64,000 nt of DNA from Candidatus Binatia bacterium (lineage in GTDB: Bacteria > Eisenbacteria > RBG-16-71-46 > SZUA-252): the NCBI GenBank assembly GCA_035631035.1, contig DASQJL010000042.1:20605-84604 (forward strand). The letters are read 5' to 3'. Positions 1-8,314 of the stretch are shown here, in pieces. A program made the position numbers and the translations under genes. The notes under the pieces were generated by a model, which was given only the letters and a program-made list of their open reading frames with translations, ran no database searches and had not been told where the DNA came from. How positions within the stretch are numbered: the stretch's first letter is position 1; every line of letters begins with the position of its first letter.

Positions 1-1
1 C

Positions 2-526
2 TCCAAGGTGCTGAAGCCGATCGTCGGCCGCACCCGTCCCTCGGTGGAGATCGCCGACGCGAGGCCGCTCTTCGGCGTGCGGCACAGCCGCTCCTTCCCG
101 TCGTCGCACGCCGTGAACTTCTTCACCGCGGCGCCGATCGTGGGGTACGTGTTCCCGGAAGCCCGGGTCGCGGCGTACGTGGTGGCGGGGGCGGTTTCCT
201 TCTCGCGCGTTTACGTGGGGGACCACTGGCCGTCGGACGTCCTGGCCGGCGCGGCGCTCGGCCTCCTGCTGGGGTTCACCTGGCGGAAAGCGCTGAGGCG
301 GCTGGAGCGGACCCTCAGCGCGCGGGCGGAGCCAGCCGGAGCAGCATCCAGTGGCGCCCCGTCGTCCCACGGTCCCGGCGATGGGAGTAGAACCGCTCCG
401 GCAGGCACGCGGTACACTCGGACGCGATCGCGATCCGGGCGGGAGGAACCCCCGCCCCGGTCAGGGACGCGGCGATCGCTCCCGGCAGATCGAGGGCGAA
501 GCCGCCGCTCGCATGGGGTTGAATGA
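2..526 (+). CDS. PAP2-family membrane phosphatase, 5' end outside the window
   Basis: The reading frame is open from base 2, so the N-terminus lies upstream of the window. All three PAP2 (phosphatidic acid phosphatase type 2) motifs are visible: KPIVGRTRP, then SFPSSHA, then SRVYVGDHWPSD, which carries the catalytic His and Asp. Such enzymes remove phosphate from lipid phosphates, for example undecaprenyl diphosphate or phosphatidic acid, at the membrane; the exact substrate cannot be told. Hydrophobic segments flank the motifs. The recognisable domain ends near base 305, but the frame runs on to 526 as an Arg/Ser/Pro-rich tail lying antisense to the end of pgeF. That tail may be a passenger of GC-rich antisense sequence rather than a functional domain. 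Confidence 0.8.
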   Translation, partial: SKVLKPIVGRTRPSVEIADARPLFGVRHSRSFPSSHAVNFFTAAPIVGYVFPEARVAAYVVAGAVSFSRVYVGDHWPSDVLAGAALGLLLGFTWRKALRRLERTLSARAEPAGAASSGAPSSHGPGDGSRTAPAGTRYTRTRSRSGREEPPPRSGTRRSLPADRGRSRRSHGVE

Positions 527-1106
527 GGAACGCCGGGAAGCGACCGGCCGTCTCGGGACCCACGGGGTAGCAGCAGGCATGGATGCACGGACCGATCACG
601 ACGTGAAGCGATTCCGGCGGGGAGCCGCTCCGCTCCAGGGCGAGCGCCGCGCGCACGGCGATGCCGTCGAGCGTGCCGCGCCAGCCCGAGTGCACCAGCG
701 CGCCGCGCGCTCCATCCTCCGCGACCAGGGCCACCGCCGCGCAGTCGGCCACGCTGACCGCGGCCCAGGGATCCCCGGCCGCGAGCAGGATGCCGTCCGC
801 CCGCGGGAGGAGGTCGCCCGCGGCCGCCTCCGCGAGATCGGTGCCGTGCACCTGGCGCACCCGCACCGGCTCCCGCGCGTCCATGCCGAGGGCGCCGCGG
901 ATCCGCCGGACGTTTTCGAGCACCGACTCCTCGCGGTCGCCGACCCGGAGGCCGACGTTGAGCTCGGCGTAGGGCCCGCGGCTCACGCCGCCGACGCGTG
1001 TCGTCATGACGAGCGCCGCTCCGGCGGGGAGCGCCCCCGGCGGCGCCGTCCAGAAGACCGGGTCGGTCCCGGCGCCCTTCGCGCGCTCGATCGCTTCCGT
1101 TTCCAT
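315..1106 (-). CDS. pgeF: Purine nucleoside phosphorylase / polyphenol oxidase family (laccase domain, YfiH-like)
   Basis: 263 residues, the normal size for the YfiH/PgeF family. The Zn-site residues sit in VRQVHGTDL (His), SVADCAAVAL (Cys) and LVHSGWRGT (His), followed by IGPCIHACCYPVG. Family members phosphorolyse or deaminate purine nucleosides, and some are linked to peptidoglycan editing. The longer open frame upstream is antisense of the next gene; I place the start at the ATG at 1106, preceded by GACGGGG. The gene is divergent from the lipoprotein gene and converges on, and overlaps by 212 bases, the frame of the PAP2 gene. Confidence 0.88.
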   Translation of the reverse strand: METEAIERAKGAGTDPVFWTAPPGALPAGAALVMTTRVGGVSRGPYAELNVGLRVGDREESVLENVRRIRGALGMDAREPVRVRQVHGTDLAEAAAGDLLPRADGILLAAGDPWAAVSVADCAAVALVAEDGARGALVHSGWRGTLDGIAVRAALALERSGSPPESLHVVIGPCIHACCYPVGPETAGRFPAFLIQPHASGGFALDLPGAIAASLTGAGVPPARIAIASECTACLPERFYSHRRDRGTTGRHWMLLRLAPPAR

Positions 1107-1157
1107 CCCCGTCACTCTGCCGTCCTCCGCGCGCTGGCGCAAGCGGGTTGCGTCGCG

Positions 1158-1964
1158 ATGCTGGCCCTGGCGGGATGCGGCAAGGCTCCGGTCTCGCTCA
1201 CCGGCGGTCCCTCCGGCTCGGGGGATAAGGCGCGCGCGCTCTTCCTCCAGGAATTCGCCAGGACGGAGGCGGCCTCGCGGGGATCGGGAGCGATCTCGCT
1301 CAAGCGCGGGGGCGCCAGCGAGGGATCGATGGACGTGCGCTGGGCCACCGAGGCGGACAGCCTCGTCGTCGTGGGCTACGTCGGCCCCATCCGCGCGCTG
1401 GACGCTTCCTACCTGGGGGACTCGCTCTACGTGGCGCTTCGCCCGATGGATCTCGGTCTTGCCGGGCAGGTCCTGGGCGAGGACGGGCTCGGGCCGCACG
1501 GGCTCCGGTTCCTCGCGCGCCCCTGGGACTTCAGTCCCGGCTGGATCCGCGCCGCCATCGAGCACGGAACGGTGGAGCCCTGGGGGGACGGATGGCGGGT
1601 GGCGGGTGTGTTCGTGGGCGAGGCGACGAATCCCTTCGGCCTCGAGCTGAGCGCGAAGGGGGAGCCGCGGCGGCTCCGGATCGGCGGCGCCGGCGGGCGC
1701 GGTACGCTCGTCACCATCCGCTACGGCGATCCGAAGAGCTATCGCGGCGGGACGCTGCCGCGCTCGGTGGAATGGGAGCGCGGCCCCGCGGTGGTGCGGC
1801 TGGACATCGACGAATACGCGCGTCCGGGCCCATCCAGGCTGCGCCACCTGCCTCCGGCCGATCCCGAGTGGACGATGCTCTCCCTGGACGATCCGCGGAG
1901 CCGCGCCCTGCTCCGCCGCTTTCTCGGGATCGGCGAAGAGGGCATGGACGGAGCGGAGCCTTGA
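1158..1964 (+). CDS. LolB-like / DUF4292-type lipoprotein, start uncertain
   Basis: About 268 residues. The N-terminus carries a lipobox (LALAGC), so the product should be a lipidated envelope protein. After it comes a beta-rich body with the pattern of LolB/DUF4292 proteins: a strand ending GAISLKRGG, then MDVRWATEADSLVVVGYVG. No catalytic residues are evident. The only ATG, at 1158, leaves just six residues before the lipobox Cys, too short for a signal peptide; the frame is open upstream and a CTG at 1134 would give a better one. The stop shares bases with the start of the LolA-like gene (TTGA), so the two are probably co-translated. Together they look like a lipoprotein chaperone/acceptor pair. 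The assignment rests on fold-level pattern, not strong identity. Confidence 0.6.
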   Translation: MLALAGCGKAPVSLTGGPSGSGDKARALFLQEFARTEAASRGSGAISLKRGGASEGSMDVRWATEADSLVVVGYVGPIRALDASYLGDSLYVALRPMDLGLAGQVLGEDGLGPHGLRFLARPWDFSPGWIRAAIEHGTVEPWGDGWRVAGVFVGEATNPFGLELSAKGEPRRLRIGGAGGRGTLVTIRYGDPKSYRGGTLPRSVEWERGPAVVRLDIDEYARPGPSRLRHLPPADPEWTMLSLDDPRSRALLRRFLGIGEEGMDGAEP

Positions 1965-2686
1965 GCGCGCGTCGCGGGCTGGCCGCCTCGGCGGCGGGAC
2001 TCCTGGTGCTGGCGCTCGTCGTGCTGCCGCGCGCGCTCCGGGGAGCGGACGCGGCCGAGGAGGAGGTCCGCGCCTCCTTCCGCCGGGTGCTCGCCGCGCC
2101 CGAGGCCAAGGCGCTGATGGCGATCGAGCGCAGCGATCCGTTCGGCGGCGAGCCCTCGCGCGAGAACGGATCGGTCTGGATCCTTCCCGGGCGCGGCCTC
2201 CGGTACCGCTCCGCCGCGAGCGGCGGCCAGGAGATCGTCATCGACCGGCAGAAGGAGCTCTTCCTCCTCTATAGCCCCTCGGAGCGCACTGTCTATCGGG
2301 CGCCCTATGCGCGCGCTCCGGCGCGCCTCCGCCGCCTGGTCGCCGAGCCGGAGCAGTTCCTTCGCGCGCGTCTCGACGCCCGCGCGGAGGCTCGGGCCGT
2401 CCGCGGTCGCATGCGGGACGGCTACCGCCTGCACGGCGGCTCGCTCGGCGATTCGCTCCCCGAGGTCTCGGTGTGGATGTCGCGCGACCGGGGTACGGGA
2501 CTGCCGCACTGGGTCTCGATCGCTTCGCCCACCGACACCGTCTGGATCGAGTTCCGGAACTGGAATCTCGCGTCCCGGGCGCGCCCGGCCGACCTCGCCC
2601 TCTCGGCTCCTCCCGGCACCCAGGAGGCGCCGCTCGACCCCCGCGAGCTGCTCGAGCGCGGGGGAGGATCGGGCGAATCCCGTTGA
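1961..2686 (+). CDS. LolA-like outer-membrane lipoprotein carrier protein
   Basis: 241 residues starting at TTG 1961, which overlaps the upstream TGA; GGAGCGG lies just before it. Residues 1-31 form a signal peptide ending near RGADA. The mature part has the LolA pattern: an N-terminal helix, then the strand series SVWILPGRGLRYRS, QEIVIDRQKELFLLY and SERTVYRAPY, corresponding to the 'filling the cavity' sheet of LolA/LolB folds. Expected role: carrying lipoproteins through the periplasm from LolCDE. A single LolC/E protein and LolD are encoded near 31-32.7 kb. Sequence identity to classical LolA is clearly low, so it could also be a general hydrophobic-ligand carrier of the same fold. Confidence 0.65.
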   Translation: MSARRGLAASAAGLLVLALVVLPRALRGADAAEEEVRASFRRVLAAPEAKALMAIERSDPFGGEPSRENGSVWILPGRGLRYRSAASGGQEIVIDRQKELFLLYSPSERTVYRAPYARAPARLRRLVAEPEQFLRARLDARAEARAVRGRMRDGYRLHGGSLGDSLPEVSVWMSRDRGTGLPHWVSIASPTDTVWIEFRNWNLASRARPADLALSAPPGTQEAPLDPRELLERGGGSGESR

Positions 2687-2712
2687 CGCTGGTTCGCGGC
2701 CGCTGGTAGGGT
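2683..2712 (+). promoter_or_regulatory. Candidate housekeeping promoter, TTGACG-N18-TAGGGT
   Basis: TTGACG at 2683-2688 overlaps the stop codon of the LolA-like gene; TAGGGT follows at 2707-2712 after 18 bases. It lies 63 bases before the amidase start. The same layout, including TAGGGT, recurs at 17229. The -10 box is weak by E. coli standards. Confidence 0.4.
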
Positions 2713-2774
2713 CCGGCCGTGACCGCAGAAGGTCGCGCCTCCCAGCGGGTTAACGCCGCACGATCAGGACTTCG

Positions 2775-3587
2775 ATGATCGCGGGCTTCTTCCAATTCTC
2801 CCCCGAGCGGGGGCGGCCGGAACGGAACGCCGCTCGGTTGGAGGAGGCGCTCCGATCCACGAGGACCGATCTCCTCGTCTGTCCCGAGCTGGCCACCACC
2901 GGATATCTCTACTTCGACAAGGAAGCGCTGCGCGCGGTGGCCGAGCCCGTTCCGTCGGGCCCGACCGTGACGCGCCTCGCCGCGGCCGCGCGCGAGACCG
3001 GACGCGCGATCGTGTTCGGCATCGCCGAGCGCGCGGAGACGAAGATCTACAACAGCGCGGTGGCGATCCAACCCGAGGGTCCGGTCGTGTGCTACCGGAA
3101 AGCGCACCTCTTCGACACCGAGAAGGAGGTCTTCGACCGCGCGGGCGCTTCGCCGCGACACGCCCGGGCGGCCGGCGCCGACGTGGGGATCATGATCTGC
3201 TTCGACTGGCGCTTTCCCGAGATGGCCCGCGTCCTGGCGCTGGAAGGGGCGGAGGTGATCGCGCACCCCGCGAATCTCGTCCATCCCTATTGCCAGGAGG
3301 CGATGATCACGCGCTCCCTCGAGAACCGGGTCTTCACGATCACGGCGAGCCGCACGGGGAGTGAGACCGTGGAGGGGGCCACGCTCACGTTCACGGGGCG
3401 GAGCCAGATCGTCTCGCCCCGGGGCGAGCGCCTCGCGGCGGCGGGTCCCGAGGAGGAGTGCGTCCGCACCGCGGAGATCGACCCGCTCCTTGCGCGCGAC
3501 AAGAGGGTGACGCCGCGGAACGATCTGTTCGCCGACCGGCGGCCGGAGCTCTATCGCGCTCTCGACCGCCCGGAGCGCGCGTCGTGA
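2775..3587 (+). CDS. Carbon-nitrogen hydrolase (nitrilase superfamily amidase)
   Basis: 270 residues, a normal single-domain CN-hydrolase. The Glu-Lys-Cys triad is present: Glu38 in CPELATTGY, Lys in CYRKAHLF near 112, and the nucleophile Cys in GIMICFDWRFPE near 141. These enzymes hydrolyse amides; size and motifs fit omega-amidase or N-carbamoyl-type members, but the substrate cannot be fixed. The ATG at 2775 has AGGAC just upstream. The stop overlaps the GTG start of the histidine kinase (GTGA), so the two are probably co-expressed, although no functional link is obvious. Confidence 0.85.
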   Translation: MIAGFFQFSPERGRPERNAARLEEALRSTRTDLLVCPELATTGYLYFDKEALRAVAEPVPSGPTVTRLAAAARETGRAIVFGIAERAETKIYNSAVAIQPEGPVVCYRKAHLFDTEKEVFDRAGASPRHARAAGADVGIMICFDWRFPEMARVLALEGAEVIAHPANLVHPYCQEAMITRSLENRVFTITASRTGSETVEGATLTFTGRSQIVSPRGERLAAAGPEEECVRTAEIDPLLARDKRVTPRNDLFADRRPELYRALDRPERAS

Positions 3588-4993
3588 GCCGCCGGCTGAT
3601 CGCCTACATCGCCATCGTGTCCGGCCTTGGCGCCGTCGTGCTCGCGCTCTCGCTCCATGCGCTCGCGGCGGTCGGCTGGATGCAGGTCGGCGTGTGGGTC
3701 CTGGTCAGCCTGCTCGCCGAGAGCCTCTGGATTCCGACGCTCACCGGCAAGGCGATGGAGAGCATGGCCTCGGCCGTCGACCTGAGCCTCCTCGTGCTGC
3801 TGGGCTTCATGCCGTCGGTCTGGATCGTCGCCGTCGCCTTCGCGCTCGCGAACCTCTTCTTCTCGGGACGGAAGTGGTACAAGGCGGTCTTCAACGCGGG
3901 GCAGAACGTGCTCTCGCTCGCCGCGGCCGGACTGGTGTTCGAGGCGCTCGGGGGCGCGCCGCTCGTGCGCGCGGGCGGGCTCCCGGCCTTCCACGGGATC
4001 GCCCTGATCGTTCCCTGGGCCACGGCGACGATCGTCTACTTCCTCGTGAACACCCTGTTCGTCTCGGGCGCGGTCGCGCTCTCGAGCGGGCGGCGACTCC
4101 TGAACACCTGGCGCGAGGAGTACCTCTATCCCATCTCGCTCCTCGGATCGGCGGCGCTCTTCTTCCTCTCGCCCCTCGTGGTGGTGTCGTACCTGGCGCT
4201 CGGCTTCTTCGGGCTCATCTTCTTCTTCGTGCCGCTCCTCCTGATCAAGGAGGCGGGCGCGCGCTACATCGCCCTCGAGAAGGCCAAGGACGAGCTGGTC
4301 TCCTCGGAGCGCCTCGCCGCGAAGGGGGAAATGGCGGCGGAGATCGCGCACGAGCTGAACAACTATCTCGCCGCGATCTCCGGGCGGGCGCAGCTCCTGC
4401 TGATGGGCATCGGGAAGCAGCCGGTGGAGAAGACCGAGGAGAGCGCGCGGATCATCGCCGAGCAGGCGCGCAACATGGGCGTGCTCGTGAAGGGGCTCCT
4501 CGATTTCTCGCACAAGGAGATCCGGAAGCAGCCGACCCGCCTGAACGACCTCGTGCGGCGCACGGTGGAGTTCATCGTCCCGCAGAACAAGTACGAGCGG
4601 ATCGCGTTCGACCTGGACCTGGCGCCCGACCTGCCCGAGGCGTCGCTGGATCCCGGTCAGATCCAGCAGGTGCTGATGAACCTCTTCTCGAACGCGGCCG
4701 ACTCGATGAACGCCGCCGGCCGCGGCGACCCGCGCATCACGGTCCGGACGCGCGTCCTCCGGGAGGAGATCCGCCTCGTCGTGGAGGACACCGGGCCGGG
4801 CATCGCCGCCGAGGTCATCAACAAGCTGTTCGAGCCCTCGGTGACGACCAAGCCGGAGGGGCACGGCTTCGGCCTCTCCACCTGCTACCGGATCATCTCG
4901 AACCACGGCGGGAGGATCACGGCGGAGAACGGGCCGCGCGGCGCCGTGTTCACGCTGACGATCCCGCTCGAGCGGAAGCGCCTGGCGGCCTAG
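3584..4993 (+). CDS. Membrane-bound sensor histidine kinase
   Basis: 469 residues from GTG 3584. The first ~225 residues form about seven hydrophobic helices. The kinase core follows: H-box AHELNNYLAAISG with the phospho-acceptor His near residue 255, N-box NLFSNAADSM, G1 DTGPGI and G2 GHGFGLSTC. The core resembles the NtrB/AtoS class. No response regulator lies next to it. The membrane part is recognisably related to that of the HD-GYP protein at 11.1-12.5 kb (shared AES near the second helix, a VDLS/LDVG segment, and Y-x-VNT-x-x-VS). The signal sensed is unknown; a multi-helix domain without a large periplasmic loop suggests a membrane or lipophilic stimulus. Confidence 0.88.
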   Translation: MSRRLIAYIAIVSGLGAVVLALSLHALAAVGWMQVGVWVLVSLLAESLWIPTLTGKAMESMASAVDLSLLVLLGFMPSVWIVAVAFALANLFFSGRKWYKAVFNAGQNVLSLAAAGLVFEALGGAPLVRAGGLPAFHGIALIVPWATATIVYFLVNTLFVSGAVALSSGRRLLNTWREEYLYPISLLGSAALFFLSPLVVVSYLALGFFGLIFFFVPLLLIKEAGARYIALEKAKDELVSSERLAAKGEMAAEIAHELNNYLAAISGRAQLLLMGIGKQPVEKTEESARIIAEQARNMGVLVKGLLDFSHKEIRKQPTRLNDLVRRTVEFIVPQNKYERIAFDLDLAPDLPEASLDPGQIQQVLMNLFSNAADSMNAAGRGDPRITVRTRVLREEIRLVVEDTGPGIAAEVINKLFEPSVTTKPEGHGFGLSTCYRIISNHGGRITAENGPRGAVFTLTIPLERKRLAA

Positions 4994-5023
4994 CGCCGTC
5001 GCGGCCGCCGCGCGGCGGCGCTA
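4991..5023. terminator. Inverted repeat between convergent genes, candidate bidirectional terminator
   Basis: TAGCGCCGTCG (4991-5001) pairs with CGGCGGCGCTA (5013-5023) over 11 positions with one U-G wobble. The stem includes the stop codon of the histidine kinase gene, and an inner 16-base palindrome lies at 5004-5019. It sits exactly between two convergent genes. There is no T-run, so intrinsic termination is not certain. Confidence 0.4.
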
Positions 5024-5031
5024 GGCGTCCT

Positions 5032-5409
5032 TCAGCGATCGGCGGCCGCCACGATCAGCACCCCCGCGAGGGCGCCGAGGAGATCAGCTCCCAGGTCCTT
5101 CCGGCTCGCCCCCCGTCCCAGGCGCCGCGGCTTCAGGGTCGCGTCGTACAGCTCCTTCGCCACGCCGATCACCGCCGTCCCGGCGACCGATTCCAGCCGC
5201 GAGCGCCCCTCGACGCGAAGCGACGCCGCGATCGCGAGCGATGCCGCGAAATGGACCTGTCGGTCGGGCGCGGCCCACGATCCCTCGCGCGAGCAGGGGA
5301 TCAGGAAGGGGTCGGCCGCGGCCGGCGCCGCGCCGGCGACCGCGGCGATCGCGCCGAAGGCCAGGGCGGCGAGGAGACGCGGAGGGCCGGGGAGTCGGAG
5401 CGCGCGCAT
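5032..5409 (-). CDS. YfiM/DUF2279-like small envelope protein
   Basis: 125 residues with a signal peptide (hydrophobic run ending near AAPAAADP). The mature part has the layout of YfiM/DUF2279 proteins: DRQVHFAAS, then GVAKELYDA, then SRKDLGADLLG and a C-terminal hydrophobic helix. In this family the His, the KE-YD segment and the D-x-x-AD segment are conserved; no biochemical function is established. The gene is convergent with the histidine kinase and divergent from cca. Identification rests on motif order only. Confidence 0.65.
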   Translation of the reverse strand: MRALRLPGPPRLLAALAFGAIAAVAGAAPAAADPFLIPCSREGSWAAPDRQVHFAASLAIAASLRVEGRSRLESVAGTAVIGVAKELYDATLKPRRLGRGASRKDLGADLLGALAGVLIVAAADR

Positions 5410-5457
5410 GGGGCGAGCCTAGCGGCTCCCCGCGCGGGCCGCAACGCCCGCGCGCTC

Positions 5458-5466
5458 TGGTACCAT
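5458..5466 (+). promoter_or_regulatory. Extended -10 element upstream of cca
   Basis: TGGTACCAT reads as an extended -10 (TGn plus TACCAT) ten bases before the cca start, so the transcript would have almost no leader. No convincing -35 box is seen. Low confidence. Confidence 0.25.
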
Positions 5467-5476
5467 CGAGAGCGCC

Positions 5477-6859
5477 ATGACTCCTCGTCCCCTCGATCCG
5501 AGCCGGGTGCCTCCGCCCGTCCGCGACCTGATCCTCCGCCTCCAGGGGGAGGGGAATCGCGCGTGCCTGGTGGGGGGATGCGTGCGGGATCTCATCCGCG
5601 GAACCCCGGTGCTCGACTGGGACGTGGGGACCGGCGCCGTTCCCGAGCGCGTGCTGGCGCTCTTCCCCGAAGCGATCCCGACGGGGCTGAAGCACGGGAC
5701 GGTCACCGTGCCGCTCCCGAGCGGTCCCTGCGAGGTGACCACCTTTCGCATCGAATCCGGCTATTCGGACGCGCGGAGGCCCGACCGGGTCACGTTCACC
5801 GGCGACGTGGAGCGGGATCTCGCGCGCCGCGATTTCACGGTGAACGCCATCGCGTGGGACCCGATCGCGCGGGCGGAGTGGGATCCGTTCGGCGGCCGCG
5901 ACGATCTCGCGCGGCGGATCCTGCGCGCCGTGGGGGATCCCGCGACGCGCTTTCGCGAGGACGGGCTCCGGCCGGTGCGCGCCGCGCGCTTCGCGGCCAC
6001 GCTCGAATTCGAGGTCGAGCCGGAGACCTTCGCCGCGCTCGCCGTGGCGCGGGACCAGGTCGCGCGCGTCGCGGCCGAGCGGATCCGCGAAGAGCTTCTG
6101 AAGATGCTGCAGGCGCGCGAGCCGTCGCGCGGCTTCGAGGTGCTGCGCCGCGCGGGCCTCCTCGAGATCGTCCTTCCCGAGCTGGCCGCCTGCGTGGCCG
6201 TGCCGCAGAACCGGTACCACGCCTACGACGTCTACTTCCACACGCTCTACTCGACCGACGCCGCGCCCCCGGCCAAGCCCGCGGTGCGCCTGGCGGCGCT
6301 CTTCCACGACGTGGGCAAGCCCGCCACGCGCGCCGAGAAGGAGAACGGCGACGCCACCTTCTACAACCACCAGTTCGAGAGCGCGCGGCTGACCGAGGCG
6401 GCGATGGCCCGGCTCCGCTTCTCCCGGGATCTCACCGACCGGGTGGTGCATCTCGTGAAGAACCACATGTTCGACTACCGGCCGGAGTGGACCGACGCCA
6501 CGGTGCGCCGCTTCGTCCGCACGGTCGGCATCGAGAACGTGGCCGACCTCTTCGACCTCCGGATCGCGGACAACCTGGGAAACGGGCTGAAGACCGGCTT
6601 CCCGCACTACCTGGGGGAGCTCACCGAGCGGATCGGGAGGGTGGTCGAGGCGCAGGAGGCCCTCTCGGTGCGGGATCTCAAGGTGGACGGCGCCGACGTG
6701 ATGCGCGAGCTCGGGCTTCCGCCCGGTCCCGAGGTGGGGCGCATCCTGGACCGGCTGCTCGAGGAGGTGACCGAAGACCCCTCCCTGAACGAGCGGAAGC
6801 GGCTCCTGCGCCGCCTGTCCCAGGGCATGGCGATTGACACGGCGGGCCCTCCCGCCTAG
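5477..6859 (+). CDS. cca: CCA-adding tRNA nucleotidyltransferase / poly(A) polymerase family with HD domain
   Basis: 460 residues. The nucleotidyltransferase head shows CLVGGCVRDL and the metal-binding pair in LDWDVGTG, then the RRDFTVNAIAWDP segment typical of the class II head and neck. An HD phosphohydrolase domain follows, with LFHDVGKPAT near residue 277. The protein should build or repair the 3' CCA end of tRNA; separate A-adding or poly(A) polymerases share this architecture and cannot be excluded. The promoter for the next gene is embedded in its last codons. Confidence 0.87.
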   Translation: MTPRPLDPSRVPPPVRDLILRLQGEGNRACLVGGCVRDLIRGTPVLDWDVGTGAVPERVLALFPEAIPTGLKHGTVTVPLPSGPCEVTTFRIESGYSDARRPDRVTFTGDVERDLARRDFTVNAIAWDPIARAEWDPFGGRDDLARRILRAVGDPATRFREDGLRPVRAARFAATLEFEVEPETFAALAVARDQVARVAAERIREELLKMLQAREPSRGFEVLRRAGLLEIVLPELAACVAVPQNRYHAYDVYFHTLYSTDAAPPAKPAVRLAALFHDVGKPATRAEKENGDATFYNHQFESARLTEAAMARLRFSRDLTDRVVHLVKNHMFDYRPEWTDATVRRFVRTVGIENVADLFDLRIADNLGNGLKTGFPHYLGELTERIGRVVEAQEALSVRDLKVDGADVMRELGLPPGPEVGRILDRLLEEVTEDPSLNERKRLLRRLSQGMAIDTAGPPA

Positions 6860-6862
6860 ACT
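6834..6862 (+). promoter_or_regulatory. Housekeeping promoter for the polyprenyl synthase operon, TTGACA-N17-TAGACT
   Basis: A perfect -35 (TTGACA, 6834-6839) is followed after exactly 17 bases by TAGACT (6857-6862). It lies inside the 3' end of cca and 44 bases before the TTG start of the next gene. This is one of the best sigma-70-type matches in the window. Confidence 0.6.
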
Positions 6863-6905
6863 GGCGCGTCCGCAAGGAACGGGCCCCCATGAAACTAGGA
6901 GTGAA

Positions 6906-7925
6906 TTGACCCGAACGAGCCAGAGTCCCGCGCGGCCGAACCCCGAAGAACCCACGCTCGCCTCGATCCGAGAGCCGATCGCCGAGGCGTTCGAGCGCTT
7001 TCAGGAGCGGCTCGACGACGCCTTTCTCTGCGACGTCTCCCTGGTGGGCGCGGTCGGCGCGCACCTCCACCGTGCCTTCGGGAAGCGCTTCCGTCCCACG
7101 CTCCTCCTGCTCGCCACGCGCGGCTTCGGCGCGGTCAGCGACGAGTCGGTGCTGGGCGCGGTGGTCGTGGAGCTGATCCACACGGCCACCCTGATCCACG
7201 ACGACAGCGTCGACAAGAGCCTGGTCCGCCGCGGCCTGCCCACGGTGAACAGCGCCTGGAACAACGACGTCGCGATCCTCATGGGCGACTATCTCTATTC
7301 CAAGGCGTTCTCCATCCTGGTCAAGAACCGCATGTACGAGGCGATGGATCTCCTGGCCGAGGCGACGCATCGGATGAGCCAGGGCGAGTTGCGGCAGATC
7401 GAGCAGAAGAACCGTCTCGACCTGACCGAGGCGGAGTACATGCGCGTCATCGAAGAGAAGACCGCCTGCCTCATCTCGGCCGGCTGCGAGTTCGGAGCCT
7501 TCTCGGGCGGCGCTGACCCCGAGGCGCGCCAGGCGATGTTCCGCTACGGCCGCGCCGTCGGCCTCGCGTTCCAGATCACTGACGACATCTTCGACTACCT
7601 GGGCTCCGAGAACGTGATGGGGAAGGCGATGGGGAGCGACCTCGAGGGGGGGAAGATCACGCTGCCGCTCATCACCGCGCTCCGGAACGCTTCCGATCCG
7701 GCGCGGCGCGAGATGCGCGCGATGATCCAGAACCGCGAGTTCCGGAACGGCCACTGGGGCGACGTGGTCCGCTTCGTCACCGAGAACGGAGGCGTCGAAG
7801 TCAGCGAGGAGCGCTCCTCCGCGCTGGCGCGCGAGGCCGAAGCCGAGCTGGACCATGTGAAGGACGACGTCGCCCGCACGGCGCTGACCGACGCGGTCCG
7901 CTACGCCGTGACGCGCCGCCGGTGA
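6906..7925 (+). CDS. Polyprenyl diphosphate synthase (trans-isoprenyl synthase)
   Basis: 339 residues. Both Asp-rich motifs are present: LIHDDSVD (DDxxD) and FQITDDIFDY, with the GKRFRP segment near the N-terminus. The enzyme condenses isopentenyl diphosphate onto an allylic primer; octaprenyl/heptaprenyl synthases supplying quinone side chains have this size. The frame is open to 6834, but that codon is the -35 box; I choose TTG 6906, which has AGGAG five to nine bases upstream. The stop overlaps the GTG of rsfS. Confidence 0.87.
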   Translation: MTRTSQSPARPNPEEPTLASIREPIAEAFERFQERLDDAFLCDVSLVGAVGAHLHRAFGKRFRPTLLLLATRGFGAVSDESVLGAVVVELIHTATLIHDDSVDKSLVRRGLPTVNSAWNNDVAILMGDYLYSKAFSILVKNRMYEAMDLLAEATHRMSQGELRQIEQKNRLDLTEAEYMRVIEEKTACLISAGCEFGAFSGGADPEARQAMFRYGRAVGLAFQITDDIFDYLGSENVMGKAMGSDLEGGKITLPLITALRNASDPARREMRAMIQNREFRNGHWGDVVRFVTENGGVEVSEERSSALAREAEAELDHVKDDVARTALTDAVRYAVTRRR

Positions 7926-8314
7926 AGCAGCCCGAGCCCGAGCCTGCGCCGCGCGACGCGCAGCGGCACTCCGATTCCCAGGCCCTCGCGCGCACGGCCG
8001 CCCGACTCACGCTGACCAAGCGCGCCGAGGACGTGATGATCCTCGACCTGCGCGAGCTGGACGGCGTCTGCGACTTCTTCGTGCTGGCGACGGGAAGCTC
8101 CGAAGTCCAGGTGCGCGCCATCGCCGACGCGGTGGACGACGGGCTCCGCGCCGACGGGATGAAGCCCTGGCACGTCGAGGGCTACGAGGCGCGCCGCTGG
8201 ATCCTCCTCGACTACGTGGACGTCGTCGTGCACGTCTTCCATGCCAAGGCCCGCGAATACTATCTCCTCGACAAGCTCTGGGGTGACGCCCGACGTGAAC
8301 TCGTGGCCGATTGA
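7922..8314 (+). CDS. rsfS: Ribosomal silencing factor RsfS (Iojap family)
   Basis: 130 residues. It carries the family's LDLRELDGVCDFFVLATG and WILLDYVDVVVHVF segments. RsfS binds ribosomal protein uL14 and blocks subunit joining when nutrients are scarce. The start is GTG 7922, overlapping the TGA of the polyprenyl synthase gene by four bases; the 3' end overlaps the argS start region. The first ~25 residues are a Pro/Glu/Arg-rich extension. Confidence 0.88.
   Translation: MKQPEPEPAPRDAQRHSDSQALARTAARLTLTKRAEDVMILDLRELDGVCDFFVLATGSSEVQVRAIADAVDDGLRADGMKPWHVEGYEARRWILLDYVDVVVHVFHAKAREYYLLDKLWGDARRELVAD

Noticed and set aside
3694..6837. 1047-codon open frame on the + strand across the histidine kinase and cca
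   Set aside because: Out-of-frame reading of two recognised genes; Arg/Gly/Ala-rich with no motifs. Typical of high-GC DNA.
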